The notes: generated by a model not told the origin, from the letters alone. Counted from the first letter of the stretch, positions 9,855 through 20,130 are shown. The stretch is 64,000 bases of DNA from Arion vulgaris (GCA_020796225.1 CM036755.1:66160049-66224048), one strand, 5' to 3'. Numbers and translations are program-made.

Positions 9855-10346
9855 ATTTGACCAGTCTTGACAATGTGTTCTATTTGACCAGTCTTGACAA
9901 TGTGTTCTATTTGACCAGACTTGACAATGTGTTCTTCTTCTTTCTTCTTTGCGTTCGTTCTTTATGACCAATTTTAATCACTCTTTGTGATATGTTTGAT
10001 CTTTGCCAAGAACGTGTATACATTGCATATTGGTTTGATAGGCCCCTAAACGCATAGACTTCTACACACTTAGGACACATGCATCCGATTTCAGCCAAAC
10101 CTCCTTAGTCGCCTCTTACGACATGCGTGGCAGGTAACAGTGGTTCTATTCTTTACACCCCAAATTTGGGCCCCGGTAACCACTCGGGCGTGTCAATGTG
10201 TTCTATTTGACCAGACTTGACAATGTGTTCTATTTGACCAGACTTGACAATGTGTTCTATTTGACCAGACTTGACAATGTGTTCTATTTGACCAGTCTTG
10301 ACAATGTGTTCTATTTGACCAGTCTTGACAATGTGTTCTAAGCCTT
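9855..10346. repeat. 27-bp minisatellite, split by E1
   Basis: The unit is TTGACAATGTGTTCTATTTG followed by ACCAGTC or ACCAGAC. Three units lie left (9855-9933) and about 5.6 right (10195-10346) of an E1 insertion. The unit phase resumes across the insertion, so the array is older than the E1. Confidence 0.85.
9934..10194 (-). mobile_element. E1 inserted in the 27-bp minisatellite
   Basis: A full E1 on the minus strand: TTCTTCTTT tail side at left, TTAATCACTCTTTGTGATAT, the box TTAGTCGCCTCTTACGACAT, and the head complement ending CCACTCGGGCG. The flanking CAATGTGTTCT occurs on both sides but is also part of the array unit, so the TSD cannot be separated from the repeat. Confidence 0.8.
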
Positions 10347-10364
10347 ACCTTCTCATTACTTTCT

Positions 10365-10625
10365 TTCTTTCTTTTCTCTAATCCGGTTTTGCTTCACATC
10401 GTCAGGATAAGAAGAGATTTCTAGAACGAACCCTTGTGTGCACTGCATAAATAGTGTCTTTCGTCACCTATGTTATCTCTGAGGTCCATCTTTTGCTTTG
10501 CATCCATTGTATAGGAACAACATCGCTCTTTGAGGTGCACTGTCTGTTGGTAATCTGCTTATGTGGCTTACTTGTCCGAAAAATGATGATTGCCTCTTTC
10601 TATGTTGTATGACTACAAACAAATA
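10365..10625 (-). mobile_element. LINE tail L-F
   Basis: Matches 39850-40090 (GATAAGAAGAGATTTCTAGA, CATCCATTGTATAGGAACAA, GTGCACTGTCTGTTGGTAAT). In the better copy the minus strand reads KKQQIKWFGHMSRLPTDSAP, a LINE C-terminal motif. This copy is more decayed. Confidence 0.6.
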
Positions 10626-10639
10626 ATGTATGATAAAAA

Positions 10640-10915
10640 AAAAAAAAGAGAATTTGGTTTTAATTTTGTTTGTTCAAAACATTAAATATAGTTTTTTTAA
10701 TGTTATTCTTGTTCAAAGATACTCATTTTTGCATTTTTTTGGGTAATCTTTGTTTAGAAGTTCTAGCAGACGTAGAACAGTGTATATTGCATTGAAGTTA
10801 GCCAAACGTAGCTTGATTCTAACGGTCAATTTCACATTTAGCACCTCTGAAAATGGGTACACAACTTTCTGATTTCCAAACTGTTCGTTGAGAATTATCT
10901 CCCGTCTAAACGGGT
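10640..10915. other. No gene recognised
   Basis: Starts with poly-A/T runs. The 78-codon minus-strand frame shows no motif. Confidence 0.4.
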
Positions 10916-11045
10916 ATAAAGGATTGACGTCATTGCGCCGAGTTTCCACTTATGGCTTCGTCCCTCTTGGGAGGAATGGTACGTCATCTGCTGAGAGTGT
11001 TGCACGAAGCACTATCTCCTTAGCTCTAGCAACAATCCTACGATC
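10916..11045 (-). mobile_element. SINE-C, truncated
   Basis: The left part of SINE-C (TAAAGGATTGACGTCATTGC through a degraded core to CAACAATCCTACGATCTCA). The tRNA head is missing. Confidence 0.65.
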
Positions 11046-11056
11046 TCATAAACAAT

Positions 11057-11150
11057 TGCACATGTCCTTCCTTTCGTTCGCTTGAAATATTGTCTATATA
11101 TTCAATGTTGTCTCTTGTATAAACTTCACTGTTTTTGTAGCTCACACATA
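11057..11150. repeat. Dispersed repeat fragment
   Basis: The same family as 2305-2345 and 30556-30615 (CCTTTCGTTCGCTTGAAATA, TTGTCTCTTGTATAAACTTC). Function and class unknown. Confidence 0.5.
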
Positions 11151-11284
11151 GGCCAGTGTAGTTTTCTATCGAGTGTTGTTTCGTTAGGTCAGTGAGTTTG
11201 CCTCAGTATATCATATTCGGGGCAGTCTTGAAGTATATGCTCTGCAGTCTAATGTGCCTGTACACATGGCTGAATTGCCAATAT

Positions 11285-11375
11285 TGCACATGGGACTTGG
11301 TTCGTATTCGAACTTACAACCTTCAGTATAACAGGCAAACTTCTTAACACGAAACCCCGTCTCCCTTGCTTCGGT
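11285..11375 (-). mobile_element. SINE-C head fragment
   Basis: TTGGTTCGTATTCGAACTTA resembles the minus-strand B-box side of SINE-C (6117-6137), followed by an AACACGAAACCCCGTC stretch. Only the tRNA-like head is left. Confidence 0.45.
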
Positions 11376-11836
11376 GTAAGTACCCTGGCCCTGAAACTTA
11401 TCAAGATTAAAGAGAATGAACATCTATTTGGTAATCTTGAATGCAGTGATGCCGATTCTAATCAGATTTCCAACTTGTATAATAATTCCGGAAAATGTTC
11501 TACACAATTTATGAATATCCCCAAAACTGAGCTGTCTTTCATCTTAACGCCTGAAGTATAGGATTCCGAAATAGAAGTAATTGCATACATTAGATTGCAT
11601 GAGCGATAATATATAAAGGAGAGACGAGCTCTCGCTTAGTAAACATATATGTCGGAATTTAACAGTTCCCAATTGACAGCAATTTTTGTCTACATTATGG
11701 CGTCTGCACATTTGCTGAATACAGTGAAACCTACAGGGCCGTGACTGTTTGTGTGTACGCCGTTCTGTCTGCGCAGTTTTGTCCTGACTCAATTTATTTT
11801 CACCTGCGCATTTGTATTAGTGACGCACGGCTAACA
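11376..11836. other. No gene recognised
   Basis: No copy elsewhere in the window. An 82-codon minus-strand frame at 11544-11792 has four Cys/His-like residues but no zinc-finger spacing. Confidence 0.4.
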
Positions 11837-12946
11837 GCTGATAGTGCAGTTAGACCTGCGTTTCCCATATAGCTAGACCAGCGTTTCTCAAACTAGGGGT
11901 CCACGGACTCCCCACTGATAGTATAGCTAGACCAGCGTTTCCCAAACTGGGGTCCACGAACCCCGCTGATAGTATAGCTAGACCAGCGTTTCCAAACTGG
12001 GTCCCGAACCCCCGCTGATAGTATAGCTAGACCAGCGTTTCCAAACTGGGGTCCCGAACCCCGCTGATAGTATAGCTAGACCAGCGTTTCCCAAACTGGG
12101 GTCCACGAACCCCCGCTGATAGTATAGCTAGACCAGCGTTTCCAAACTGGGGTCCGCGAACCCCCGCTGATAGTATAGCTAGACCAGCGTTTCCCAAACT
12201 GGGGTCCGCGAACCCCGCTGATAGTATAGCTATACCAGCGTTTCCCAAACTGGGGTCCGCGAACCCCGCTGATAGTAAAAGCTAGACCAGCGTTTCCCAA
12301 ACTGGGGTCCGCGAACCCCCGCTGATAGTATAGCTAGACCAGCGTTTCCCAAACTGGGGTCCACTGACCCCCGCTGATAGTATAGCTAGACCAGCGTTTC
12401 AAACTGGGTTCGCGACCCCGCTGATAGTATAGCTAGACCAGCGTTTCCCAAACTGGGGTTCGCGAACCCCGCTGATAGTATAGCTAGACCAGCGTTTCCC
12501 AAACTGGGGTTCGCGAACCCCGCTGATAGTATAGCTAGACCAGCGTTTCCCAAACTGGGGTTCGCGAACCCCGCTGATAGTATAGCTAGACCAGCGTTTC
12601 CCAAATTGGGGTTCGCGAAACCCGCTGATAGTATAGCTAGACCAGCGTTTCCCAAACTGGGGTTCGCGAACCCCGCTGATAGTATAGCTAGACCAGCGTT
12701 TCCCAAACTGGGGTTCGCGAACCCCGCTGATAGTATAGCTAGACCAGCGTTTCCCAAACTGGGGTTCGCGAACCCCGCTGATAGTATAGCTAGACCAGCG
12801 TTTCCCAAACTGGGGTTCGCGAACCCCGCTGATAGTATAGCTAGACCAGCGTTTCCCAAACTGGGGTTCGCGAACCCCGCTGATAGTATAGCTAGACCAG
12901 CGTTTCCCAACTGGGTTCACGAACCCCGCTGATAGTATAGCTAGAC
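11837..12946. repeat. 51-bp satellite derived from a hAT left junction
   Basis: About 21 units of 51 bp. Each unit contains GCTGATAGTATAGCTAGAC (host flank plus the 8-bp AGCTAGAC target site) followed by CAGCGTTTCCCAAACT (hAT terminus) and GGGGTTCGCGAACCCC. The last is a perfect 16-bp palindrome in the right-hand units; left-hand units carry GGGGTCCGCGAACCCC or GGTCCACGAAC variants. Because 51 is 17 codons, frames up to 186 codons stay open on both strands; they repeat NAGLAILSAGFANPSLG and are artefacts. Units with one- or two-base losses cluster near 11980-12180 and 12400. Confidence 0.9.
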
Positions 12947-13518
12947 CAGCGTTTCCCAAACTGGGGTTCGCGGAGCCAGGAGTGTCCGCAAGGTACTCAC
13001 AGACGCTTGAAGAAATATCATGATCTTTGACATTTCAAACAGAAAATACAATTTAAAAATCTGTATAAAAACCGTGGTAAACTAGTTCCGCTGCGAAATC
13101 AAAGGACCTCCACCAGACCGGAGTCTAAATGTCTGCCAAGACAAAATGAAAGATCATTTAAAGTTTCCCACAGTCTGAGAAATTGGAGCTAGCTTGACTG
13201 TTGGTGTGGTGTAATAATAACTCCATCGCTACAAGAATGAAATGCAAGTAAGTAATTGGTTGAAACGATCTTGGGATAAATAACGTTAGCGTGCTTTGGA
13301 TTTTGCTACAATACATTTTGTCTGAGCTTCAGGAAGGTTCGCTGGCTGAATTTGAAAAGCAAATGTACTGATGGTGCTAATGATGGCGCGTATTGTTCAA
13401 GGCAAAAGGAAACCTTTTCATTCCTGTCCATTTTCATATATAGAATCTTTTGGTGGTCTGCGGCAGCAAATTGTATTTAAAAGGTAGTCTGCGGTAATGC
13501 AAAGTTTGGGAACTGCTG
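12947..13518. mobile_element. hAT-type MITE that seeded the 51-bp satellite
   Basis: Left end CAGCGTTTCCCAAACT, right end the complement of CAGCAGTTCCCAAACT. A perfect 8-bp duplication AGCTAGAC lies at 12939-12946 and 13519-13526. The element is 572 bp with no transposase frame. The left flank and the first 33 bases of the element are what is tandemly repeated to the left. Confidence 0.85.
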
Positions 13519-13584
13519 AGCTAGACGATTATATTGTAGATCAAGTGTTGTAAATATATGCGATTTCAATACACTGTTCCCTGC

Positions 13585-13735
13585 CATTGAGGAGTGTATG
13601 GCTGAATGAATTAGAGCGCGTGCTCCCGTTAGAGAAATCCTGGTTCGATCTCCGTTAAGGCCATGGAGTTTTTTTCTGTCGGGTGCATAAAGTAAAAATG
13701 TTTTTAACATGTACAGTTTCGCAATGACTGCACTA
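13585..13735 (+). mobile_element. tRNA-like SINE head (SINE-I)
   Basis: TGGCTGAATGAATTAGAGCG fits an A-box region, and GGTTCGATCTCCG, about 45 bases later, fits a B box. The tail is cut by SINE-B. Only one copy is seen, so the family is tentative; an isolated tRNA pseudogene is the alternative. It does not fold as an intact tRNA by eye. Confidence 0.45.
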
Positions 13736-13737
13736 GC

Positions 13738-14010
13738 CAGGAAAAGGAAAATCGTGGCATATCCTTTATATTACGTCTCCACCAACCACAGTAAACTAGT
13801 CGTCGATTTTTCTAGGCACCACTTATACGTTCAGTAGTTTGCCATTGCTTTATGAACAGTGTTGTCTATTTTACCGTTCGTAAAAAAAAAAATCCACAGG
13901 ACCAAATTGGCTTCCAAATTGCCGGCTGCGTAGTTTGAACCAGGTACGATTGGGTTGTGATCGAGCTTACTAGCGCTTAATCTACAGACGCGCGCTAGCC
14001 ATGCAGCCAT
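13738..14010 (-). mobile_element. SINE-B
   Basis: The 3' end is at left (AAAATCGTGGCATATCCTTT), the core complement is TTCAGTAGTTTGCCATTGCT, the B-box side TTTGAACCAGGTACGATTGG, and the head ends in CAGACGCGCGC at right. It lines up with the copies at 22065, 22790, 38955, 49962 and 62912. Confidence 0.8.
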
Positions 14011-14590
14011 TAAGTTTCCCAGGTGTATGTTCTCTCTCCACCACCTCTCTTCCTAAAGCCCCGTATTACAGGCAGTAACGACTGCTTTCATTTTTTGTGT
14101 CCTGCCAATTCTTATGTGTTATCTCCCCCTTTTCAACAAATCTAGCCGTTGTTTATATCGGTTTCCAGGGTTACCACCTCAACATTTTGTGATGTCCCGA
14201 AGAACTGCGTCTGATCTTGCGATCAGATGACTGGTTTATTCTGTCTCGATGATGAGATCTTTCTCGTTGACATTATGTCTTTGTTGCCACGTTCACATCC
14301 TTCTTAGCAGTTCACATCTACGACACGTCTAATTCTTTCCCATTTATTCTCAGCCTAGATCTCCCGTTGATAGAGACATATAAATTGTCTTTGAAATCAC
14401 GATATGTTTTTTGAGGTTATTTTTTGGTTGGCATGGTTACGGCTTCTTGTGATGCTGCTGTCAAAGGTTGAGAAGGTATGATCCGGAAGACGTCCAGTGA
14501 CGAAGAGCAGTTTTTGTCATTGATCGGTGACAGACGTGGCAATCAGTGATCATTACGTCTGGTGACGTCGTATTGGGCAGCAACCTTTTT
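14011..14590. other. No gene recognised
   Basis: Contains an imperfect GATGAGATCTTTCTCG and other T-rich stretches like the minus strands of LINE tails elsewhere, but no motif can be read with confidence. Confidence 0.35.
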
Positions 14591-14591
14591 C

Positions 14592-14850
14592 TTCTTTGAA
14601 CGCTCCATATCGACCAATTGTTAACCACTCTTTATGATTTCTATGTGATTCAAGCCTAAGAGCGATTGTACGTTGGGTTGGCTATGCGCTTACATGTAGG
14701 CCAGCACATTCGATTTCTGCGACGCTGATTATTTACTAGGATAGGTACCCTTAGCCCCTACATTAGTCGCCTCTTACGTCATACCTTGTAGGTAGCAGTG
14801 TCACTATTCTTTGCTTCCCTCGGAGACCCCGACAACACACGGGCAGGGCG
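14592..14850 (-). mobile_element. E2
   Basis: TTCTTCTTTGAACGCTCCAT (tail side) through AGCGATTGTACGTTGGGTTG, TTATTTACTAGGATAGG and the box TTAGTCGCCTCTTACGTCAT to the head complement. No clear TSD. Confidence 0.75.
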
Positions 14851-14999
14851 ACAACAAACTTTGCAACACACTCGGTCTGCAGTCATCCTTTGTAAAATAT
14901 CAAGGGACTGTTTCATCATTATAACATCAACTTCAAAGATATGTGAAAGAAGTAGTATTTGGTAGGATTTTGTATTCTAGTTTGGCTGGTGTTAGGGTT

Positions 15000-15215
15000 T
15001 AAATGGGTTTTAAAGTCGAAGGATTGACGTCATTGCACCGGGTTTTGCCCCATATGGCTCGGTTCCTCTCCGCAGAAATGGCACGCCACCTGCCGAGAGT
15101 ATTGCAAAAGCATGATCTCCGTAACTCCAGCAACAATCCTATGGGTCTCTGGAAAAAAACTGCACTACGGAACGGCACGGTCCGGATTCGAACCCTCGAC
15201 GCGCAAGGCAAGGGT
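15000..15215 (-). mobile_element. SINE-C
   Basis: Left end GGGTTTTAAAGTCGAAGGAT, core complement with GATCTCCGTAACTCCAGCAA, AAAAAACTGCACTACGGAAC, and B-box side TCCGGATTCGAACCCTCGAC. The head right of the B box is shortened. Confidence 0.75.
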
Positions 15216-15825
15216 GTTTGGGTGGTCATGTTCAGTCATTATTTCTTGTTTTCTTCCGATTGATTTTGAATCCTAACATCTGGTCTCCAAAAAAATGGCG
15301 TTTTATTGTTTAGTTTTATGCGTTTATTTCTAGGAATTAAACTAAAGTGTTTTGTGTATTCACATCTCAAAGTTTGTATCATCAACTTCATCTCAGCTAT
15401 CACTTCTAACAATAGTACCAGCTTCAGCATTAATACGAGTAGCTTCTCGAGTTTTTGAGACGACTCCTTTAACACCTCTACCTCCATTACAGCGCTATTA
15501 GCGACAGCCCACGTGATGTCAGCGTATTAAAAGCAGCTGTCCTGTTTCCTGACTGATGTATCCGGCTTTTAGGCTGAAAAGGAGACACCTTATAAATGGA
15601 TCAGTCACATGATGTTCTTACGAGTCGCTCCAGGCTGTTGTCTACTTTACAGCTCTGATGCCACCCCTCTCTTTACATCTAGATCAGTTTTAGTTTTCTT
15701 GAGAACATTAGCAAGTAGAGTGTTGACAATCACAGCTTATACGATACGGTATATGATTGTCTCCAAGTTACCGCTTTCATTCAGGGCATAGAGTATCATG
15801 TCTTTGGTTCTATCACCATTGCTAA
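15216..15825. other. No gene recognised
   Basis: The 82-codon minus-strand frame at 15239-15487 is Leu/Lys/Glu-rich (LEKLLVLMLKLVLLLEV) and could look like a coiled coil, but it has no homologue I recognise and no supporting signals. Confidence 0.35.
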
Positions 15826-16170
15826 CTTACTCACTCGCTGACTGACTGACTGACTTCCTCGGTGACTGACTTATTGACTTGTTCACTCACTGACTGAGGG
15901 ACTCACTCACTGACCCACCCACTCGCTCACTGACTCACTCACCGACTTACTACCTCACTGACAGACTCATTCCCCCACTCGTGCACTGACTCACTTACTA
16001 GCTCACTAACCGACTCGCTGACTGATTGACTGACTCACCCCCTCACTCACTAGCTGACTGACTTACTCACTAACTCACTCATCCACCCACCTACTCACTC
16101 CTCGCACCTCACTCACTAACTGACTAACTAGCTATGTAACTAACTAACTCACTCAATCTCTCTACCTACT
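15826..16170. repeat. Degenerate CACT/GACT tetranucleotide tract
   Basis: About 345 bp of imperfect CTCACTGACTGACTC-type repeats with many single-base changes. An old tetranucleotide microsatellite; no gene. Confidence 0.85.
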
Positions 16171-16324
16171 CATTTGACCGGTTCCTTCTTTGTTCATCAG
16201 CGTATATAATCTCATTCTGTATTTGATTAACGGTTTGAACAGACCCAGTTAAATTTGTACAGTGTGTTCCAACCAGAGGTTCTCAACATTTGTACATGTG
16301 TACCCTTCTGCTAATTTAGTTGTG

Positions 16325-16425
16325 CGAATATTAACAGAGATGTGGTTTTACAGAAGAATGTTAAGAATCCCACGGATTGCTAAAATGACATATATTGATA
16401 TAATGAAAAAGATAACACAGAGAAA
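16325..16425 (+). mobile_element. LINE tail L-E fragment
   Basis: Reads ILTEMWFYRRMLRIPRIAKM followed by TYIDIMKKI, the EMW.YRRMLRI motif common downstream of the reverse transcriptase in RTE/CR1-like LINEs. The rest of the frame (to 16525) is not recognisable. Just upstream, CCAGAGGTTCTCAACAT at 16272 resembles a hAT terminus, but no partner is seen. Confidence 0.6.
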
Positions 16426-16429
16426 TGGT

Positions 16430-17075
16430 GATACAGAGACAGTGCGCCCCAAAGAGCAATATTACTTCGATAAAGTGGATACAAAACAAAAAGCCGCTCA
16501 CGCAAAAAGTGGACATCAGAGCTAATAGAGGCGACGAAAGACACTGTTTATTAAGCGCACACAAAGACCTGTTCTAGAAATCTCAACTTATCCTAAAACT
16601 GTGAGGCAAATCAGGACTGGAGAAGAGAAAGAAAGACAAGTCGCATAGGAACTCTCGTTCCAGGTTTCTCCTTTTTCGACCTGACGCCGAATACAAAACA
16701 GAATTAGAGGATAGATAGATTCATTGGCTCCGGGGTTCTTAAAATTCCTTATTTTCTTCTCTCTATCTATAACTAATGTTCCTAACTCGACATCTCGGTT
16801 TAAGAAGTTGAGACCCGTCGCAAGAGCTGCGAATACATGCCGTATCTTCGTCAATTTAAACACAACGAGCATACTGATGGAGGGTTGTTGGTCTTGAATT
16901 CAATGAGGTCGATTATACTGATTGTTTAAATACCGTTTTAACAAAGAAATATATGACTTCTTTGCTCAAACTCTTCAAACCAACCTCATTTTAAGATATT
17001 TCTTTGTGTCAAAGTGACCGTTGTCAGTTTATTTTTTCAATTTTTCATAGCTTTAAAAATATATCAATCAATCAA
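16430..17075. other. No gene recognised
   Basis: Minus-strand frame 16588-16872 (94 codons) and shorter ones have no recognisable motif and no copy in the window. Confidence 0.4.
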
Positions 17076-17077
17076 GT

Positions 17078-17145
17078 GCCGTGCCGGTTGGCGTAGGCGA
17101 TCATGTCTCTTCACATCGGTCTGTCTCTGGTACAATCCATCAACT
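17078..17145. mobile_element. Repeat K fragment
   Basis: GTGCCGTGCCGGTTGGCGTA and GGCGATCATGTCTCTTCACA match the left part of K at 9312 and 58968. Confidence 0.6.
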
Positions 17146-17417
17146 TTGTCAACAAACCATTTGCCAAAGCACTATTTCAAGCCATCCAGAATTGTGTCTA
17201 CCTCTATCTCTCTTCCCCTGTATTTTTCTAGTTGTAACTAAATGATCTAAACTGTCCCTTCTAATTATACGTCCGAAAAACCTTGATTGTCTGCTTCTTA
17301 TTCGATTGATTAGATTTCAATATGAATCTGTCTTCGACAAGATCTCTTCATTGGTCTTTCTAGCTGTTCATGAAACTTTCAACATTCTTCTGAGAAAAAT
17401 ATATTCATACAAAGAAC

Positions 17418-17670
17418 CACCCGAGTGGTTACCGGGGTCCAAATTTAGGGCGTAAAGAATAGAACCACTGTTACTTTGTCACGCATGTCGTAAGAGGCGA
17501 CTAAGGAGGTTTGGCTGAAATCGGATGCACATGTCTTAAAAGTTTAGAAGTCTATGCGTTTAGGGCCTACCAAACCAATGTGCAACGTATACACGTTCTT
17601 GGCAAAGATCAAACATATCACAAAGAGTGATTAAAATTGGTCGTAAAGAACGAACGCAAAGAAGAAGAAG
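17418..17670 (+). mobile_element. E1, full length, with TSD
   Basis: Head ACCCGAGTGGTTACCGGGGT, box GTCGTAAGAGGCGACTAAGG, body to TTAAAATTGGTCGTAAAGAA, GAAGAAGAAG tail. A perfect 11-bp TSD ATACAAAGAAC (17407-17417 and 17671-17681). 253 bp, non-coding. Confidence 0.85.
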
Positions 17671-17681
17671 ATACAAAGAAC

Positions 17682-18105
17682 TTTATAATCTTCATCATCA
17701 TCATCAACACAATCAGTGTTGAAACATCCTCCATCTCTTTTATAACTGAATTGTACATTAGCCATCCGTTGCTAGATGTAATTCGATGCACTGAAAGCTT
17801 GTTTAACAATCCGTGGCCCAGTAATATGGTCACTGTGTCAGTCTTCGTTGTTATGGAAACTAGACCTTATTGTCTAGTACCTTTCTTAGTCGTCTTGTCT
17901 GAGCCGTAAGGTTCACTTATACTTAGATCATACCGTTAACTTTCAGAACGTTTGCATTGTATTATATAATATAAAATCCATATTCAACAGTAAACAAACA
18001 TCGCCTATTGCAACAGTCTGATATCCGTTTCTGTTATAAATAAATGTTATACGTGTTGTCAGATCTACGTACTCTTGTCACCATTTTTTAAAGCTCTGAT
18101 CTCCA
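17682..18105. other. No gene recognised
   Basis: No frame or repeat identified. A 90-codon plus-strand frame spans the end of E1 and this flank and is accidental. Confidence 0.4.
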
Positions 18106-18107
18106 CC

Positions 18108-18862
18108 TCAGTATGTCTCTCAGTTTAGTTTAGTCGTCGTATCATCATCACTGCACATGGAACCAAATAGTCCGTATGTGACCTGATCTTCACCTCAGTA
18201 TGTCTCTCAGCATGTGGCAACTAATGACACCGGTTCTTTGTTGGTTTACTATTCTTCTTTTGCTACCAGTATAGCGCTCTTGTCTAGCTACACCACATTT
18301 GACTTGGCATTCTTACAGTCTGGTCAGTTGTAGATTCACCACTATTACTTGAATCATTTACACGTCCTCTCTATCTTCGGGAATTCAGAATGTCAGCCTG
18401 GTCCATTGCTCGCCCGCTTTTTACAGCAGCCATACCTGCAAGTCTATCGGCGCGTATAGATACATAGATACATACACTGGAGCTGATACATAGGATTTTT
18501 TCTTTGCTCTCTGTGCTATCTTTTGCCTCCATACGTGATGGTGTTTTTCTTCTTTTCTTTTGAGCCACCCTCACTGCCGCTCGACGTGCTTGCCTGTCTT
18601 TGGCCAGCCGCTCCCAATGGTCTTTATCGTTGCCGCATGAAGCTAGATCACGTTTGAAGGTGTCAATGAAGCTAGTTATAGGCTCCCATGCTGTCTTGTG
18701 CGAGTTGACCATATATAATGGTGCACTTTGGGATTCTTTTATCGCTCATACGGCACACCTGTCCCAGCCATCTCAGACGTCGCTGACTCAGCAAGGTGTA
18801 CATTCTTCTACTGTCCAGAATTTATATATTGGAGACGTGGTCCTGTCATCGGATGTTATATA
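18108..18862 (-). mobile_element. LINE tail L-C
   Basis: The minus-strand frame at 18371-18712 reads DTFKRDLASCGNDKDHWERL, then AKDRQARRAAVRVAQKKRRK, a C-terminal block of LINE ORF2 proteins. Upstream, the decayed start reads RRLRWLGQVCRMSDKRIPKC. The end (RGRVNDSS...) and the 3' untranslated part (about 18110-18290) match 958-1102 and 1611-1690. A CAGTATGTCTCTCAG segment is duplicated within the 3' part. No catalytic domain remains. Confidence 0.8.
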
Positions 18863-19236
18863 TTTGCCTGAGACAGCTCAGAGAAACGATCGTTATATGA
18901 ACTATCAAAACAGTAGATATGCAAACAGTAGTTTCTTCATTTTACGAAATCTCTATTTACGCAATTGCTAGTTACGATATTTTCATTTAAAAAAAAGTTT
19001 TTGAAACTCAATTAAGTCTTTCTCAAATCAATTAAGTCTTTCTCAAATCATCTGTCTCAGACGACGAGGATTTTTAACGAGGTCTCTAACTGATTGCGAG
19101 TTGTAACGATGGGTTGGAGTAATTGCTAAACCCGCCTTGGTTTATTTTGCCTACAAGGAAGCTGTTTTTGGTTGTTGTTGACTGTCTTGTATTTTTATAC
19201 ATAATTTTAAATTGATTTTTATAACGTTGTTGTGAA
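18863..19236. other. No gene recognised
   Basis: Contains a tandem pair AATCAATTAAGTCTTTCTCA near 19010-19050. Nothing else. Confidence 0.4.
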
Positions 19237-19251
19237 TTATATAATTGTTTT

Positions 19252-19505
19252 CCCCTGTTAGTTGCTGGGGCTCATAAGGGGAGCAATGAATAGTAACACT
19301 GCGACCTACAAAGCATGTCGTAAGAGTCGACTGAAGTAAGGACCTATGTAAGCTACCATAGTAACTAAAAAAGCGTTGCAGATATCGGATGTGCTTGCCT
19401 ACTTGTAGGCACATAACTGGCGCAGTCGCTCTAAGCTTCAGATGACATACAATTCACAAAGAGTTGTTTAACAAGTGGTCGATGTGAAGTGCTGGAAGAA
19501 GAAGA
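19252..19505 (+). mobile_element. E2, with TSD
   Basis: Head CCTGTTAGTTGCTGGGGCTC, box GTCGTAAGAGTCGACTGAAG, body AGATATCGGATGTGCTTGCC, AATTCACAAAGAGTTGTTTA, GAAGAAGAA tail. A 13-bp TSD ATATAATKGTTTT with one mismatch (19239-19251 and 19506-19518). Confidence 0.85.
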
Positions 19506-19606
19506 ATATAATGGTTTTTTCCTGCTAGAAGAACAGGTAAAAGATGGCAGAAAATTGAATCAGTTTTGTAAAGTGTCAACATTGGAAAAGTAGTACATAA
19601 CGATAT

Positions 19607-19862
19607 CTTTATTTCTTCGAACGTTCCATATTCAGACCACTTGTCTCCACTCTTCGTGAATTATATGTGATCAGTGCTTAAAAGTGATTGTACGTTGTGC
19701 TAGTTATGCGCCTACAAGTAGGACATCCGATGTCTGCGATCCTTTTTATTTACTAGTGTAGAATCCCTAGATCCCACAGCAGGCGCCTCTTACGACATGC
19801 CTTGTAGGTAGCAGTGGTACAATTCTTTGCTTCCTTGTGTACCCGACATAACAAGGGCGCAG
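19607..19862 (-). mobile_element. E2
   Basis: Opposite orientation to its neighbour at 19252, so the pair forms an inverted repeat with about 100 bases between. Tail side TTTCTTCGAACGTTCCATAT, TACAAGTAGGACATCCGATG, box CAGGCGCCTCTTACGACATG, head complement to ACAAGGGCG. Confidence 0.8.
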
Positions 19863-20044
19863 ATAACGGTACAAAATGTTATGTTTGCTACGTTAAAAAT
19901 GGCGACCATTAATTGAATGAGGTCAAAGTTTATGGTGAATTATGGTTTCTGTCGTAATTTTTTTTCCTTTCCTTTTGTCTGCTAGGTGCATGCCAGGTCG
20001 CCTAATATTGCATATCTAATATGCACGAATGCTATCTTTTCCTT

Positions 20045-20130
20045 ATCGTTAGTGTCCCTCGCCATTCAGGACACCTGAATTTTTTCCGACTTTTGAGGTA
20101 TTTGTAATTTAGATCCCCAAGTAAATTATC
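20045..20130 (-). mobile_element. SINE-G tail fragment
   Basis: GTGTCCCTCGCCATTCAGGA, TTTTTTCCGACTTTTGAGGT and GTAATTTAGATCCCCAAGTA match the tail side of the copies at 35165-35350 and, inverted, 55195-55395. The head is missing. Confidence 0.55.

Noticed and set aside
12386..12959. Frames of 174 and 186 codons on the minus strand and 108 codons on the plus strand
   Set aside because: They read through the 51-bp satellite (17 codons per unit) on both strands and in several phases; the translation is a pure repeat and the origin is a transposon junction.
15239..15487. Leu/Lys/Glu-rich 82-codon frame as a coiled-coil peptide
   Set aside because: No splice, promoter or homology support; composition alone is not enough.
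16272..16300. hAT terminus CCAGAGGTTCTCAACAT
   Set aside because: No partner terminus or 8-bp duplication could be found nearby.
16588..16872. 94-codon minus-strand frame
   Set aside because: No motif, no similar frame in the window, composition typical of random AT-rich DNA.
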